Source: a bacterium TMED198
GTDB lineage: Bacteria; Fidelibacterota; Marinisomatia; SCGC-AAA003-L08; D37C17
Reading direction: 5' to 3'
DNA: 13,863 nucleotides
Assembly: GCA_002170735.1 (NCBI GenBank)
Contig: NHIV01000014.1
Location: 1 to 13,863 of the forward strand
Below the pieces are notes generated by a model. That model had not been told where the DNA came from and ran no database searches. It was given only the letters and a program-made list of their open reading frames with translations. Made by a program: the position numbers and the translations under genes. Positions 1-8,084 of this stretch are shown piece after piece. Every line of letters starts with the position of its first letter. Position 1 is the first letter of the stretch.

Positions 1-497
1 ACAAAAATATGAACATTGAATTTTCGAATATAATTTGCATTAATTAGCGGCCGAACTAAGAGCATGGCTGCACCTGTAGTACCCATCCAGCTGGCAATAC
101 TTGTGCCAAGAACCATTAGCTTTAAGTTATTTAAAGGGGTTGGCTTAAACGTTCCTCTAATACATATTCCACCAGTAACAACAAATAAAGATAAAAGCAA
201 GACAACAAATGGAATAAACTCTCCGACGATTACCTCTATGAAATAAAAAGATGCAGTGTTATATCCAAATGTTAAAAAGAAAAATATCGTAAAAATCAAC
301 AACCAAAAAAACGAAACTTTTCCATAATTCTTATGCCAAAAATATGGGCTTATAAGTGGTAGAATAGCAATAGAAAACAAAATACCAAGGAATGGCAGAA
401 ACCAAAACAGACTAAGATCTTGACCGCTCAAGGCTACATCTCCTGCTGCAAATAGATCCCCTAAAAGAAAGATAAATATTGTAAATTTCGTTATCAT
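1..497 (-). CDS. Na+/H+ antiporter-like membrane protein (partial, N-terminal part)
   Basis: The first 165 codons of a membrane protein start at the ATG at 497-495 and run off the left edge of the window. I translated it by hand. The residues are strongly hydrophobic, with a signal-like first helix followed by an FLPFLGILFSIAILPLI helix and several more membrane segments. Near residues 132-145 is the diagnostic stretch SIASWMGTTGAAML, followed by a RPLINAN motif. This matches the bacterial 'sodium:proton antiporter' proteins of the ion transporter superfamily (NhaD/ArsB/CitM-like), which are polytopic inner-membrane exchangers and usually exceed 400 residues. The gene is divergent from the nqrM-like gene, 36 bases away, and no Shine-Dalgarno sequence is visible. 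A role in returning Na+ exported by NQR, or in trading Na+ for H+, is inferred from family and neighbours. Another anion or dicarboxylate transporter of the same superfamily cannot be excluded because the C-terminal half is missing. Confidence 0.8.
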   Translation of the reverse strand, partial: MITKFTIFIFLLGDLFAAGDVALSGQDLSLFWFLPFLGILFSIAILPLISPYFWHKNYGKVSFFWLLIFTIFFFLTFGYNTASFYFIEVIVGEFIPFVVLLLSLFVVTGGICIRGTFKPTPLNNLKLMVLGTSIASWMGTTGAAMLLVRPLINANYIRKFNVHIF

Positions 498-533
498 ATA
501 TCGATTTTTTAGTAATGAATTAGATATAATATT
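498..533. promoter_or_regulatory. Divergent intergenic region between antiporter and nqrM-like genes
   Basis: These 36 AT-rich bases are the only non-coding spacer of any size in the window and must hold or overlap the start signals for both divergent genes. On the plus strand a perfect TATAAT lies at 525-530, only 3 bases before the nqrM-like ATG. That is too close for a normal leadered or leaderless start at that ATG. Read on the minus strand, TATTAT at 532-527 would place a start about 20-25 bases before the antiporter ATG. No convincing -35 box or Shine-Dalgarno sequence was found on either strand. The true promoters may lie partly inside the neighbouring coding sequences. Confidence 0.3.
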
Positions 534-716
534 ATGACATTTATTTTAACACTTATAGCACTAATTTTATTCATGTCACTTTTTAGCATGGGCACATTCC
601 TTTTCAATAAAGAGATTACCAAAACTTGTAATAAGTTGAATGATAAAGACAATCCTTGCCAGTGCTCCTTGCTAGATAAATTTAAATGTGCAAATACTTC
701 TGAAAAAACTTATTAA
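534..716 (+). CDS. nqrM: NqrM-like Na+-NQR maturation protein (DUF539 family)
   Basis: A 60-residue protein with one N-terminal membrane helix (about residues 3-24) and a short Cys-rich tail with C32, C42, C44 and C52. This is the layout of NqrM: a single transmembrane helix, a first cysteine near position 33, then a CxC pair and one more cysteine. In Vibrio, NqrM is needed to build active NQR and is thought to deliver iron to the NqrD/NqrE metal site. The spacing after the CxC pair is longer here (C-x-C-x7-C) than the x3 I recall from typical NqrM, and the usual Gly-Gly after the first Cys is replaced by Asn-Lys, so this is a divergent member. The ATG at 534 is preferred because the helix begins right after it. 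It lies on the strand opposite to the nqr operon but directly beyond its end. Its stop codon overlaps that of the convergent HAD gene. Confidence 0.72.
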   Translation: MTFILTLIALILFMSLFSMGTFLFNKEITKTCNKLNDKDNPCQCSLLDKFKCANTSEKTY

Positions 717-1375
717 TTTTTTAAAAAATTTTCCAAATCAACATATGAATCTACAGGTACAATTTTTTTGTCTATACTTTTTATCTGTGCTGTATTAAGC
801 GTAGTTTTTATTCCAAATACATGTGCCTTCGTATTGACAGCCGATATAAGTCCAACCTTAGAATCTTCAACAATAATAGTTTCAGAGGGATTCAAATTAA
901 AATATTTCATTGCCTGAAGATATGGCGCGGGAGATGGTTTAGGCGCATGTGCCTCAGATACTGTAATTACATAACTAAAGTAATTATCAATATTTATATT
1001 TTTTTGAATTTCAGCATATGTTAATCTAGTTGTATTTGTAACAAGCCCAACCTTATAAATGCCCTTTTTAATTACTGTTTTATAAAAATATTCAAAACCA
1101 TCAATAAAAAATAGTTGAGTTTTCATTGCTTTATGAAGGTAATTTCTAAGTTTTGATCGTAAAGTTTCAATATCTTCAGAAATCATAAATTTTTTAGTGA
1201 ATTTAGAATAAAAATTTATATTTGACATTCCTCTAAACTCATTCAGGTCTTTGGTTGAGGCTTTAACTCCATATTCGTTAAGAAGTAATAGTTGAGCTTT
1301 ATCAAATAGTGGCTCAGAATTTAAAACTGTTCCATCCATGTCAAACAAAATACATTTAATATGCTTGTAACTCAT
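713..1375 (-). CDS. HAD-superfamily phosphatase (subfamily IA, phosphoglycolate phosphatase/beta-PGM-like)
   Basis: The 220-residue product is a full-length HAD hydrolase with all four catalytic motifs. Motif I is FDMDGT (nucleophile D12, acid/base D14), motif II is LVTNT (T113), motif III is K146 in the APKPSP stretch, and motif IV is IVEDS (E170, D171). A helical cap of type C1 lies between motifs I and II (about residues 20-90). Family members are Mg2+-dependent cytosolic phosphatases or phosphomutases acting on small phosphorylated metabolites; the substrate cannot be read from sequence. It begins 2 bases after the apbE stop with no visible Shine-Dalgarno sequence and is the last gene of the minus-strand block, so it is probably translated by coupling. 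Its stop codon at 715-713 overlaps the stop of the convergent nqrM-like gene. Confidence 0.88.
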   Translation of the reverse strand: MSYKHIKCILFDMDGTVLNSEPLFDKAQLLLLNEYGVKASTKDLNEFRGMSNINFYSKFTKKFMISEDIETLRSKLRNYLHKAMKTQLFFIDGFEYFYKTVIKKGIYKVGLVTNTTRLTYAEIQKNINIDNYFSYVITVSEAHAPKPSPAPYLQAMKYFNLNPSETIIVEDSKVGLISAVNTKAHVFGIKTTLNTAQIKSIDKKIVPVDSYVDLENFLKN

Positions 1376-1377
1376 TG

Positions 1378-2379
1378 CTAATACTTATTTTTAAAATTAT
1401 TTGAAAAAAAATAATTATAGGTTCCTTCATTTTCTATCATAAGCATGCACTCAGTTTCAATTACATTATTAATTAAATTTATTCCATTTAAGCCTAAAGT
1501 CATTAATGCCGTTGCGTAGCCATCTGCTGTACTACATTTATTTGATACTACCGTTACACTTAATGGAGTATCCTTAATTGGATAGCCAGTTAAGGGGTTT
1601 ATTATATGTGTATAGATTTCACCCCTTATATTATAAAAATTGTTATAATTGCCAGAAGTTGCTACAGACTGATCTGTCAAATAGAGTGTATCGACAAATG
1701 ATTTGGTAATTGGATCCACTATAGCTACAGTCCATTTTTTTCCTTTCTTTAAACCTTTACACCTAATCTCACCTCCTATTTCAACCATGTGGTTTAAATA
1801 GCCTTCAGAAGTAAGATAATTTGAAATATAATCTACTGCATATCCTTTTGCTATTGAGCTTAAATCGATACCTATCAAAGGATTTAATTTTCGTATTGAT
1901 TTATTTTCTTTATTAATTTGTATTTTATTCATACCTACTTGCTTTCTATTCATGTTTATTATTTTTTCAGATGGCACTTTATCTATATTTTTATTTTCCC
2001 CAAAACCCCATAACTCTACAAGTGGATAAATAGTTACATCATACATGCCTAAAGATTCTTCATAAATTCTATATGCCTGTTCAATATTTTCAAATAGAAT
2101 CTTTGAAACTTGAATTTCTTCATTACTTCTATTTTTATTTAATAAGGATATTTCACTGGTAGAAATATATGTAGAGAGTATAGAATTTAGATAAAGGAGA
2201 AGACTGTCAATAGATTCCTTTTCAACTGAGGGGTTAAATGTGTGATCGTAAACTTTAACATTATATGTTGTGCCCATAGTCTTACCTTGGAATTGGGAAA
2301 GATCGGACTTGAATGAACAAGAAAGTATAAAAACAACTAAAAGTATAGAAAAGCTTTTAAATCTACCCAAAACTATCAA
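1378..2379 (-). CDS. apbE: FAD:protein FMN transferase ApbE (lipoprotein)
   Basis: ApbE transfers FMN from FAD onto a threonine hydroxyl in SGAT-type motifs of extracytoplasmic protein domains, including NqrB and NqrC. The 333-residue product has a short hydrophobic leader ending in a lipobox-like ILSC (C21), so it should be a membrane-anchored periplasmic lipoprotein. Family motifs follow in order: GKTMGT (32-37), [12 protein letters not shown] (172-183), [12 protein letters not shown] (198-209), ATSGNYNN (240-247), [11 protein letters not shown] (257-267) and [14 protein letters not shown] (283-296), whose D286 belongs to the metal site. The start is a TTG (2379-2377) inside the end of nqrF, giving a 17-base overlap. 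An in-frame TAG two codons upstream leaves no earlier start. There is no well-spaced Shine-Dalgarno sequence, so coupled translation is likely. Placement after nqrF is the standard arrangement in NQR operons. Confidence 0.95.
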   Translation of the reverse strand: MIVLGRFKSFSILLVVFILSCSFKSDLSQFQGKTMGTTYNVKVYDHTFNPSVEKESIDSLLLYLNSILSTYISTSEISLLNKNRSNEEIQVSKILFENIEQAYRIYEESLGMYDVTIYPLVELWGFGENKNIDKVPSEKIINMNRKQVGMNKIQINKENKSIRKLNPLIGIDLSSIAKGYAVDYISNYLTSEGYLNHMVEIGGEIRCKGLKKGKKWTVAIVDPITKSFVDTLYLTDQSVATSGNYNNFYNIRGEIYTHIINPLTGYPIKDTPLSVTVVSNKCSTADGYATALMTLGLNGINLINNVIETECMLMIENEGTYNYFFSNNFKNKY

Positions 2380-3595
2380 AAGCTATCATTTCATCCTCAA
2401 CGCCTAAATCATAAAGCATTGATTTGACTGCATCTATCATCATGGGAGGCCCACAAAGATAATATTCAACTTCTGTAGGGTCATCATGCTTAGACAGATA
2501 CTTATCAAGTAAAACTTGATGAATGAAGCCTGTTGGACCATCCCATTTATCAATATCCAATGGATCAGAAAGAGCTACTTGATATTTAAAATTTTTAAAA
2601 TCTTTTTGAATTTTTTTAAACTCTTCATCATAGAACATTTCTCTAACACTCCTAGCTCCGTACCAAAAAGAAACTTTGCGGCTAGTGCTTAAAGTATCAA
2701 ACAGGTGAAACAAGTGAGACCTCATTGGTGCCATACCAGCTCCACCTCCTATATAAATCATTTCTCTTTGAGTCTCCTTTATGAAGAATTCTCCATAGGG
2801 ACCTGAAATAGTCACCTTATCGCCTTTCTTGAGGTTGAAAATATAGGAAGAAGCTACACCTGGTGGGGCATCCCACTTCCTTGGAGGTGGATGTGCAATT
2901 CTCACATTCAGCATAATCTTGTTACCTTCAGCTGGATGATTCGCCATTGAATAAGCCCTAAAAACTTCTTCTTTATTTTTTGACTTAAGATCCCACATGC
3001 TAAACTTATCCCAATCCTCTCTGTACTGATTTTCAATATCAAAATTCTTGTAGTCTAAATCATACTTTGGTATATAAATCTGTATATATCCACCTGATTC
3101 AAAATTTAAGTTTTGACCCTCAGGCAGGTCAAGCACAAGCTCTTTAATAAAAGTAGCCACGTTATCATTTGAGGCTACTGTACACTCCCACTTTTGAATA
3201 TTAAAGATTTCATCTGGAACTTTTATGTCCATATCTCTTCTAACTTTTACCTGGCAAGATAATCTCCAATTATTTTGAGCTTCAGATCTATTGATATGGT
3301 TTAACTCCGTTGGCAGTATGTCTCCCCCTCCACTGTTAACTTGGCACTTGCACATTGCGCATGTACCTCCACCACCACACGCTGAGGGAAGGAAGATACT
3401 TTGATCTGAAAGTACTGAAAGCAAAGTTGACCCTGGCTTTACCGTAATTTTATCCTTATTGTTAACAGTAATATTCACATCTCCTTGAGGAAGTAATTTT
3501 TTCGATGCTAAATTTAAAATAAAAGATAGAAAAATTATTATTGAGCTAAATACTAATAAAGAAGAAATTACATAAATACTGCTATTTTCAATCAT
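2363..3595 (-). CDS. nqrF: Na+-translocating NADH:quinone reductase subunit F
   Basis: NqrF is the NADH-oxidising entry subunit: NADH reduces FAD, then a [2Fe-2S] centre, then the rest of the NQR complex. In this 410-residue protein an N-terminal membrane anchor (about residues 8-30) precedes a ferredoxin domain with cluster ligands C73, C79, C82 and C114 ([10 protein letters not shown] and later LSC). An FAD domain follows with RAYSMAN at 213-219 and a pyrophosphate/NADH region [14 protein letters not shown] (282-295). [10 protein letters not shown] motif stands near the C-terminus, and the chain ends in FDSFG, like the usual aromatic NqrF tail. The length is normal. The ATG overlaps the nqrE TGA as ATGA, with AGGAA seven bases upstream. 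The insert between the FAD and NAD lobes ([11 protein letters not shown]) looks like the gammaproteobacterial form. Confidence 0.97.
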   Translation of the reverse strand: MIENSSIYVISSLLVFSSIIIFLSFILNLASKKLLPQGDVNITVNNKDKITVKPGSTLLSVLSDQSIFLPSACGGGGTCAMCKCQVNSGGGDILPTELNHINRSEAQNNWRLSCQVKVRRDMDIKVPDEIFNIQKWECTVASNDNVATFIKELVLDLPEGQNLNFESGGYIQIYIPKYDLDYKNFDIENQYREDWDKFSMWDLKSKNKEEVFRAYSMANHPAEGNKIMLNVRIAHPPPRKWDAPPGVASSYIFNLKKGDKVTISGPYGEFFIKETQREMIYIGGGAGMAPMRSHLFHLFDTLSTSRKVSFWYGARSVREMFYDEEFKKIQKDFKNFKYQVALSDPLDIDKWDGPTGFIHQVLLDKYLSKHDDPTEVEYYLCGPPMMIDAVKSMLYDLGVEDEMIAFDSFG

Positions 3596-4209
3596 AATTG
3601 AATTCCTGAAAAAGATAAATAAGCAATTGATATTAAACCAGTTAAAATCATGGTGATTCCTAAGCCTTTTAATCCACTTGGTATATCTGAATATTTAAGT
3701 CTTTGCCTTATTGCAGCCATAGTCATGATTGCAAGCATCCAGCCTAAACCTGAACTAAATCCATAGACAGTAGATTCTGAGAAAGTCAAAGATCTTTCAT
3801 TCATTAGCAACGAAGAGCCTAAAATAGCACAATTTACAGTAATTAATGGAAGAAAAATTCCCAAAGCATTGTACAGTTTAGGTGAAAATTTATCTAATAT
3901 CATCTCTACCAACTGAACTGCTGCAGCGATTGTTGCTATGAATGTGATAAATTTTAAAAAATCTAAACTAATTCCACTAAGGTCTATAAACGGAACCCAG
4001 CTTAGGGCTCCATCCATCAATAGAAAATTAAAAATCAACCAATTTAGCGGCACTGTTATAGAATTAACAAATATAACAGCAAATCCAAGACCCAATGAAC
4101 TTTCAATATTCTTAGAGATTGCAAGAAAAGAACACATTCCAAGAAAATATGCTAAAAGAATATTTTCAATAAAAATAGCCTTTAATGCTATACTAAGATA
4201 ATGCTCCAT
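3592..4209 (-). CDS. nqrE: Na+-translocating NADH:quinone reductase subunit E
   Basis: NqrE is a six-helix inner-membrane subunit, homologous to NqrD in inverted topology. Together they hold an intramembrane iron centre through which electrons cross the membrane during Na+ pumping. This 205-residue protein has the expected cysteines: C26 in [12 protein letters not shown] and C127 in [10 protein letters not shown]. Other hallmarks are [10 protein letters not shown] near the N-terminus and a Gly/Leu-rich [13 protein letters not shown] segment. The start ATG shares one base with the nqrD stop (TAATG), and the stop overlaps nqrF by four bases, so the order D-E-F is tightly coupled. Nothing is missing compared with family members. 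Confidence 0.97.
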   Translation of the reverse strand: MEHYLSIALKAIFIENILLAYFLGMCSFLAISKNIESSLGLGFAVIFVNSITVPLNWLIFNFLLMDGALSWVPFIDLSGISLDFLKFITFIATIAAAVQLVEMILDKFSPKLYNALGIFLPLITVNCAILGSSLLMNERSLTFSESTVYGFSSGLGWMLAIMTMAAIRQRLKYSDIPSGLKGLGITMILTGLISIAYLSFSGIQL

Positions 4210-4829
4210 TATGCGTCTTCTTCAAAGTTAGTAAATGTTCTTTGCACCCAAATAATTAAGCCAAGTACAATAAAGGCTCCTGGAGCTAAAAGCATTAATC
4301 CGTTATTTATATACCCGCCATCATAAACACTTAGAGGAATTACAGAAAAGCCGAGAAGTGTTCCACTGCCGAAAATTTCCCTAAAGATTGAGACTAAAAT
4401 AAGAATAATTCCATAACCTAATGCATTTGATAGTCCATCAAGAAAGGCTGGAAAAGGTTTGTTGCTCATTGCAAATGCTTCAGCCCTTCCCATAACTATA
4501 CAATTAGTTATAATCAAACCAATAAAAACACTAAGCTGCTTGCTAACATCATACATATAGGCCTTTAAAAACTCATCAGCAAGAGTTGCTAGAGTTGCGA
4601 TGATGCACATCATTACAATAATTCTTACTTTCGAAGGAATAAAAGATCTAATCAATGATACAGTTAAATTTGATATTGAAAGCACAAACATAACAGCAAT
4701 TGTCATCACAATGGAATATTCAACCTTAACAGTCACAGCAAGGGCTGAACATATACCAAGAACTTGCATTGTAATAGGATTATTATCTACTAGAGGATCT
4801 CTAAGTATTTTGTTATAATTTGAACTCAT
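4209..4829 (-). CDS. nqrD: Na+-translocating NADH:quinone reductase subunit D
   Basis: NqrD is the membrane partner of NqrE, contributing two cysteines to the iron centre between them. The 206-residue protein shows [18 protein letters not shown] at the N-terminus (C27) and the conserved [17 protein letters not shown] region (C110), then a [14 protein letters not shown] helix close to the C-terminus. There are six predicted membrane segments and the length is typical. The ATG overlaps the nqrC stop as ATGA. No Shine-Dalgarno sequence is visible (an A-rich stretch instead), so re-initiation by ribosomes leaving nqrC is likely. Confidence 0.97.
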   Translation of the reverse strand: MSSNYNKILRDPLVDNNPITMQVLGICSALAVTVKVEYSIVMTIAVMFVLSISNLTVSLIRSFIPSKVRIIVMMCIIATLATLADEFLKAYMYDVSKQLSVFIGLIITNCIVMGRAEAFAMSNKPFPAFLDGLSNALGYGIILILVSIFREIFGSGTLLGFSVIPLSVYDGGYINNGLMLLAPGAFIVLGLIIWVQRTFTNFEEDA

Positions 4830-5551
4830 TGTTTTTTTACATTTTCAATGAAATTTTTATACAAATTTAAATCAGATAACAAAAAGTTTTTCAAACCTAC
4901 ACTAGTTACAGTTGCACCGCTAATTCCATCAACAGAATGAATTCTCTTGTCTTCATTGATATCATCAACAGTTATGCCTTTAAGTATATCAATACCAACT
5001 AGCACTCCTAAATCATTAAATATTTTCTTGCCTTTAAAGTTATCTTGGAACCACTCTTTATCCACTTCCCCACCAAGCCCTGGTGTTTCTTTATGTTTAA
5101 AAAAGGTTATACCTTTTACTGTATTCATATCTAATTCTAGTGCAAAAAACCCAAAAAGAGTTGACCAAAGGCCCTTACCTGAAATAGGTATTACATATGA
5201 ATCAGATGACTTGTAGATTGGGAGGTACCTTGTATCATTGGCTTTGTATATGGATTCCCCGGTTTTTCCATCTTCTTTCAATATCAAATCAATATGATTA
5301 ATAGTTTCAACTATATCACCGTTAATATCAACTACAATTTCTTTAACTGTATCTAGATATTTTTGTTGTATTTCTTCAGAGTTCATTGAAGATGAATTGA
5401 TGCCAAGTGATTTAAGAACATTTTTTTGTTTATCTACAACAACATTTAAATCTTGAATTGTTTTTAGTGAAGTGTAAGCAAAAGAAAGAACAAGACTCGA
5501 AATCAATGTTATCAAAATCATAAATTTATATATATATGAATCACTATGCAA
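4826..5551 (-). CDS. nqrC: Na+-translocating NADH:quinone reductase subunit C
   Basis: NqrC carries a covalently bound FMN on the periplasmic side and relays electrons between the NqrD/E iron centre and NqrB. The 241-residue protein has one N-terminal membrane helix (about residues 10-26) and a periplasmic FMN-binding domain. The flavinylation motif is DGISGATVT, with T214 as the expected FMN-bearing threonine, which ApbE from the same operon should modify. ETPGLGGEV (156-164) is another family hallmark. The start is a TTG (5551-5549) with AGAGGA nine bases upstream, overlapping the end of nqrB by 8 bases. The next in-frame ATG (residue 11) would cut into the membrane helix, so TTG is preferred. 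Confidence 0.96.
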   Translation of the reverse strand: MHSDSYIYKFMILITLISSLVLSFAYTSLKTIQDLNVVVDKQKNVLKSLGINSSSMNSEEIQQKYLDTVKEIVVDINGDIVETINHIDLILKEDGKTGESIYKANDTRYLPIYKSSDSYVIPISGKGLWSTLFGFFALELDMNTVKGITFFKHKETPGLGGEVDKEWFQDNFKGKKIFNDLGVLVGIDILKGITVDDINEDKRIHSVDGISGATVTSVGLKNFLLSDLNLYKNFIENVKKQ

Positions 5552-6740
5552 AACGCTTCATCCTCTTTTTCTTGTGAGACTTTACAACGTAGTAATCTAT
5601 TAATGGCGCCAGGGCATTTGCGAATAATATTCCAAGCATCATTCCTTCAGGGTATGCAGGATTTATACAGCGAATTAGTATACACATAACACCTATCAAC
5701 ATTCCATATATCCACCTACCTGTATTTGTGTGCGCGCTTGTGACAGGCTCTGTTGCCATGAAAATCATACCAAATGCAAACCCACCCATCACTAAATGGT
5801 AATACCAAGGTAGAAATAGCATTAAATTAGAAGAATTAGAAGAACTTCCAAGTATATTCATTAAATACGATGTTAATATCATGCCAATCATTACTCCTGA
5901 TACTGTTCTGAAATTAATCAAGCCAGTTAGCAGTAAAAATGATGCACCTATTAGCACCATAAGTGTACTTGTTTCACCAATTGAACCAGGAATAAAACCA
6001 ATAAACATATCTGACCATGTATATATATGTCCTGTAGAACTGTTTACCAATGCATCCATATAGCTGTCTGAAGAATTATTTGAAGACACCGCAAGCAAGG
6101 GAGTAGCACCTGAAACAGCATCAAAAGTCCATACTCTATCACCTGAAATCTGGCCTGGATATGCAAAGAAAACGAAAGACCTTGCAAGAAGCGCAGGATT
6201 GAATACATTGTAACCAGTGCCGCCAAAAATTTCTTTACCTATAACAACACCAAAAACCGTTGAGGCTGCAACCATCCATAAAGGAAGAGATGCAGGCATA
6301 ACAAGTGGTATGAGCATGCCTGTAACTAAAAAACCTTCATTAATCTCATGACCTCTAACAACTGAAAAAATAGCTTCACATATTCCCCCAACTGTAAATG
6401 TAACAATATATAGAGGAACTACGGATAAAAGCCCTATCATTAAAAGGTCATAAAGTGGAAGGCTTATAGCATCTGAAAATGGAATTCCAGAAGATATTTT
6501 ATTTTGCAGTCCAACATTATAAACACCAAAGCATAGGCATGGTATGAGAGCTAGTACAACAAAGAACATGCTCCTTTTTAAATCGATTTGATCTCTTAGA
6601 AATGGTGCCTTTTTAGTTATTTTATTAGTAGAGAATAGAAAAGTATCAGGGGCATCAAAAAGTGGCCAAAATTTCTCATATTTACTGCCTTTTGAAAAAT
6701 ATGATTCTGCTTTGTCCAATATATTTCTTAAAAAATTCAT
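5544..6740 (-). CDS. nqrB: Na+-translocating NADH:quinone reductase subunit B
   Basis: NqrB is the largest membrane subunit of NQR, carrying covalent FMN and riboflavin and forming much of the Na+ path and quinone site. The 398-residue protein starts with a soluble segment (PLFDAPDTFLFS near residue 27) and then about ten membrane helices. The flavinylation motif is DAVSGATPL with T213 as the predicted FMN site. Other conserved stretches are HEINEGFLVTGMLIPLVMP (131-149), which includes the glycine region implicated in quinone and HQNO binding in Vibrio, and IFGGTGYNVFNPALLARSF (171-189). The start ATG shares one base with the nqrA stop (TAATG), with GAGG ten bases upstream. Length and motifs are complete. 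Confidence 0.97.
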   Translation of the reverse strand: MNFLRNILDKAESYFSKGSKYEKFWPLFDAPDTFLFSTNKITKKAPFLRDQIDLKRSMFFVVLALIPCLCFGVYNVGLQNKISSGIPFSDAISLPLYDLLMIGLLSVVPLYIVTFTVGGICEAIFSVVRGHEINEGFLVTGMLIPLVMPASLPLWMVAASTVFGVVIGKEIFGGTGYNVFNPALLARSFVFFAYPGQISGDRVWTFDAVSGATPLLAVSSNNSSDSYMDALVNSSTGHIYTWSDMFIGFIPGSIGETSTLMVLIGASFLLLTGLINFRTVSGVMIGMILTSYLMNILGSSSNSSNLMLFLPWYYHLVMGGFAFGMIFMATEPVTSAHTNTGRWIYGMLIGVMCILIRCINPAYPEGMMLGILFANALAPLIDYYVVKSHKKKRMKRFA

Positions 6741-8083
6741 TAAGAGTTATCCTCGATAAAAACAAGACCTTCCTCAATAATGCTAGAGACTTCAAGCTTA
6801 GATTGGCATACAAATGAGCACAAAGCAAAATCTTCAGGATCACATTCATATATTCCAAGCTCTTCCATTTCTTCAACATCCTTAGCTAGTATGCTCTTAA
6901 TTAAAAAAGTTGGCAAAATTTCAAGTGGAAGAACCTCTTCCCAGAAACCAAATGGAATAATTGATCGTCTACTTCCATTTAATGCCATAGTAGAGCTAAA
7001 TTCTAAATTTGGAATAATCGAGGATACAAAAGTTCGAGATGAAGTAAGGGCTTTAAAACCAGGATCTAGCCAGCCTAAAAACTTCCTCTCCACCTCATTT
7101 AAGCATAAGGTAAGAGTATCGTGGTACCTCGACATTGAGAAGCCAGATTCAATAGTAAAGCCACTAAGAATATCACCAGACACAATAGTTGACTTTTCAT
7201 CAACCTTGAATAGAGAAAGTATATTGTGAACAGGAGTGTCTTTGTATACAGCTGAATAAGAAGGATTATCTAAGCCTTCACCAGACACAGCTATATATCT
7301 TTTATTGTATAACATGCCATTCGAATTAAAAAAACTTCCTATATCAGCAACATCTTGAGGGTTTATATACCATGCTATATCATTTTTATCTTTTATTGGA
7401 TCAATTTTATGTATATGAACGCCTACGTTTCCTGAAGGATGCGGGCCATCAAACTGGTGAAGATCTACATTTGAGTTTCCGAAATTAAACTTACCCTCAT
7501 CCTCTATTGAGGAGCAAATGTGAATTTTCACATCAAGCATCTTTGAAAGCACATTTACACCTTTGACAAAATCTTTAGATCGCTCTTCTAATGCAATTAT
7601 AGGATCAAATGAATTGGGAGCAGTAGACATTGTTGATATAAATAGCGCCTTAGGCGATGAAGTGGAGTCTGGAATCTTTGAAAACGGCCTCTGCCTGAAA
7701 TACGTCCACATACCTGTTTCAAGTAAAATTTCTCTGATCTTTGATGGATTGCGTGTGCCAAAATTAAAATCATTATCTTTTAATTTATTAAATCCATCTG
7801 TTGCAATTATAATATTCTCTATTACTCTCCTCTTCCCAAACTTAATATCTTTAATTTTACCTGAGTGTTGTGATACAAACTTACAGCTGGGATTATTTTT
7901 ATCAAAGAAGAGTTGACCTCCTATCTCAATACTATCACCAACTTTAACTGTTAATTTTGGCTTGATTCCTTTAAATATTCTAGGATCAAGACATGCCTCA
8001 GAAGGCAAGTCTACTTCCTTGATATCGCTTACAGGGAAACCTTTGATATTAAGATCTAAACCTTTTTTAATTTTAAATTTCAA
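6740..8083 (-). CDS. nqrA: Na+-translocating NADH:quinone reductase subunit A
   Basis: NqrA is the large cytoplasmic subunit with no redox cofactor of its own, bound on NqrB near the quinone site. The product begins KFKIKKGLDL, matching the canonical NqrA start (MIKIKKGLDLPI), and contains RQRPFSKIPD, the histidine-rich GPHPSGNVGVHIH and NPQDVADIGSFF. I place the start at the TTG at 8083-8081, one base after the thioesterase stop, giving 447 residues. An in-frame TTG at 8095 would add four residues but abuts the AAAGGA directly, leaving no spacing. The C-terminus departs from the family: where many homologues read CPGKYEYGP or similar, this one has VCQSKLEVSS, lacking the proline and glycine. 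It is the first nqr gene, and no promoter space separates it from the thioesterase. Confidence 0.95.
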   Translation of the reverse strand: MKFKIKKGLDLNIKGFPVSDIKEVDLPSEACLDPRIFKGIKPKLTVKVGDSIEIGGQLFFDKNNPSCKFVSQHSGKIKDIKFGKRRVIENIIIATDGFNKLKDNDFNFGTRNPSKIREILLETGMWTYFRQRPFSKIPDSTSSPKALFISTMSTAPNSFDPIIALEERSKDFVKGVNVLSKMLDVKIHICSSIEDEGKFNFGNSNVDLHQFDGPHPSGNVGVHIHKIDPIKDKNDIAWYINPQDVADIGSFFNSNGMLYNKRYIAVSGEGLDNPSYSAVYKDTPVHNILSLFKVDEKSTIVSGDILSGFTIESGFSMSRYHDTLTLCLNEVERKFLGWLDPGFKALTSSRTFVSSIIPNLEFSSTMALNGSRRSIIPFGFWEEVLPLEILPTFLIKSILAKDVEEMEELGIYECDPEDFALCSFVCQSKLEVSSIIEEGLVFIEDNS

Positions 8084-8084
8084 T

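Noticed and set aside
64..246. Plus-strand open frame of 60 codons
   Set aside because: It lies antisense within the antiporter gene, whose minus-strand translation has clear family motifs; the plus-strand peptide resembles nothing.
703..732. Bidirectional intrinsic terminator
   Set aside because: The inverted repeats contain only A/T pairs and have no GC stem; too weak to call a terminator, so reported only as an observation.
3592..4829. RnfE/RnfA (RNF complex) instead of NqrD/NqrE
   Set aside because: These proteins are homologous, but the flanking nqrA, nqrB, nqrC and an NADH-binding NqrF with a ferredoxin domain define NQR; no RnfB or RnfC is present.
6780..7229. Plus-strand open frame of 149 codons
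   Set aside because: Antisense shadow of nqrA, whose conserved motifs occupy the minus strand; Ser/Lys-rich with no domain signs and no ribosome binding site.
7563..7916. Plus-strand open frame of 117 codons
   Set aside because: Also antisense to nqrA; no recognisable motifs.
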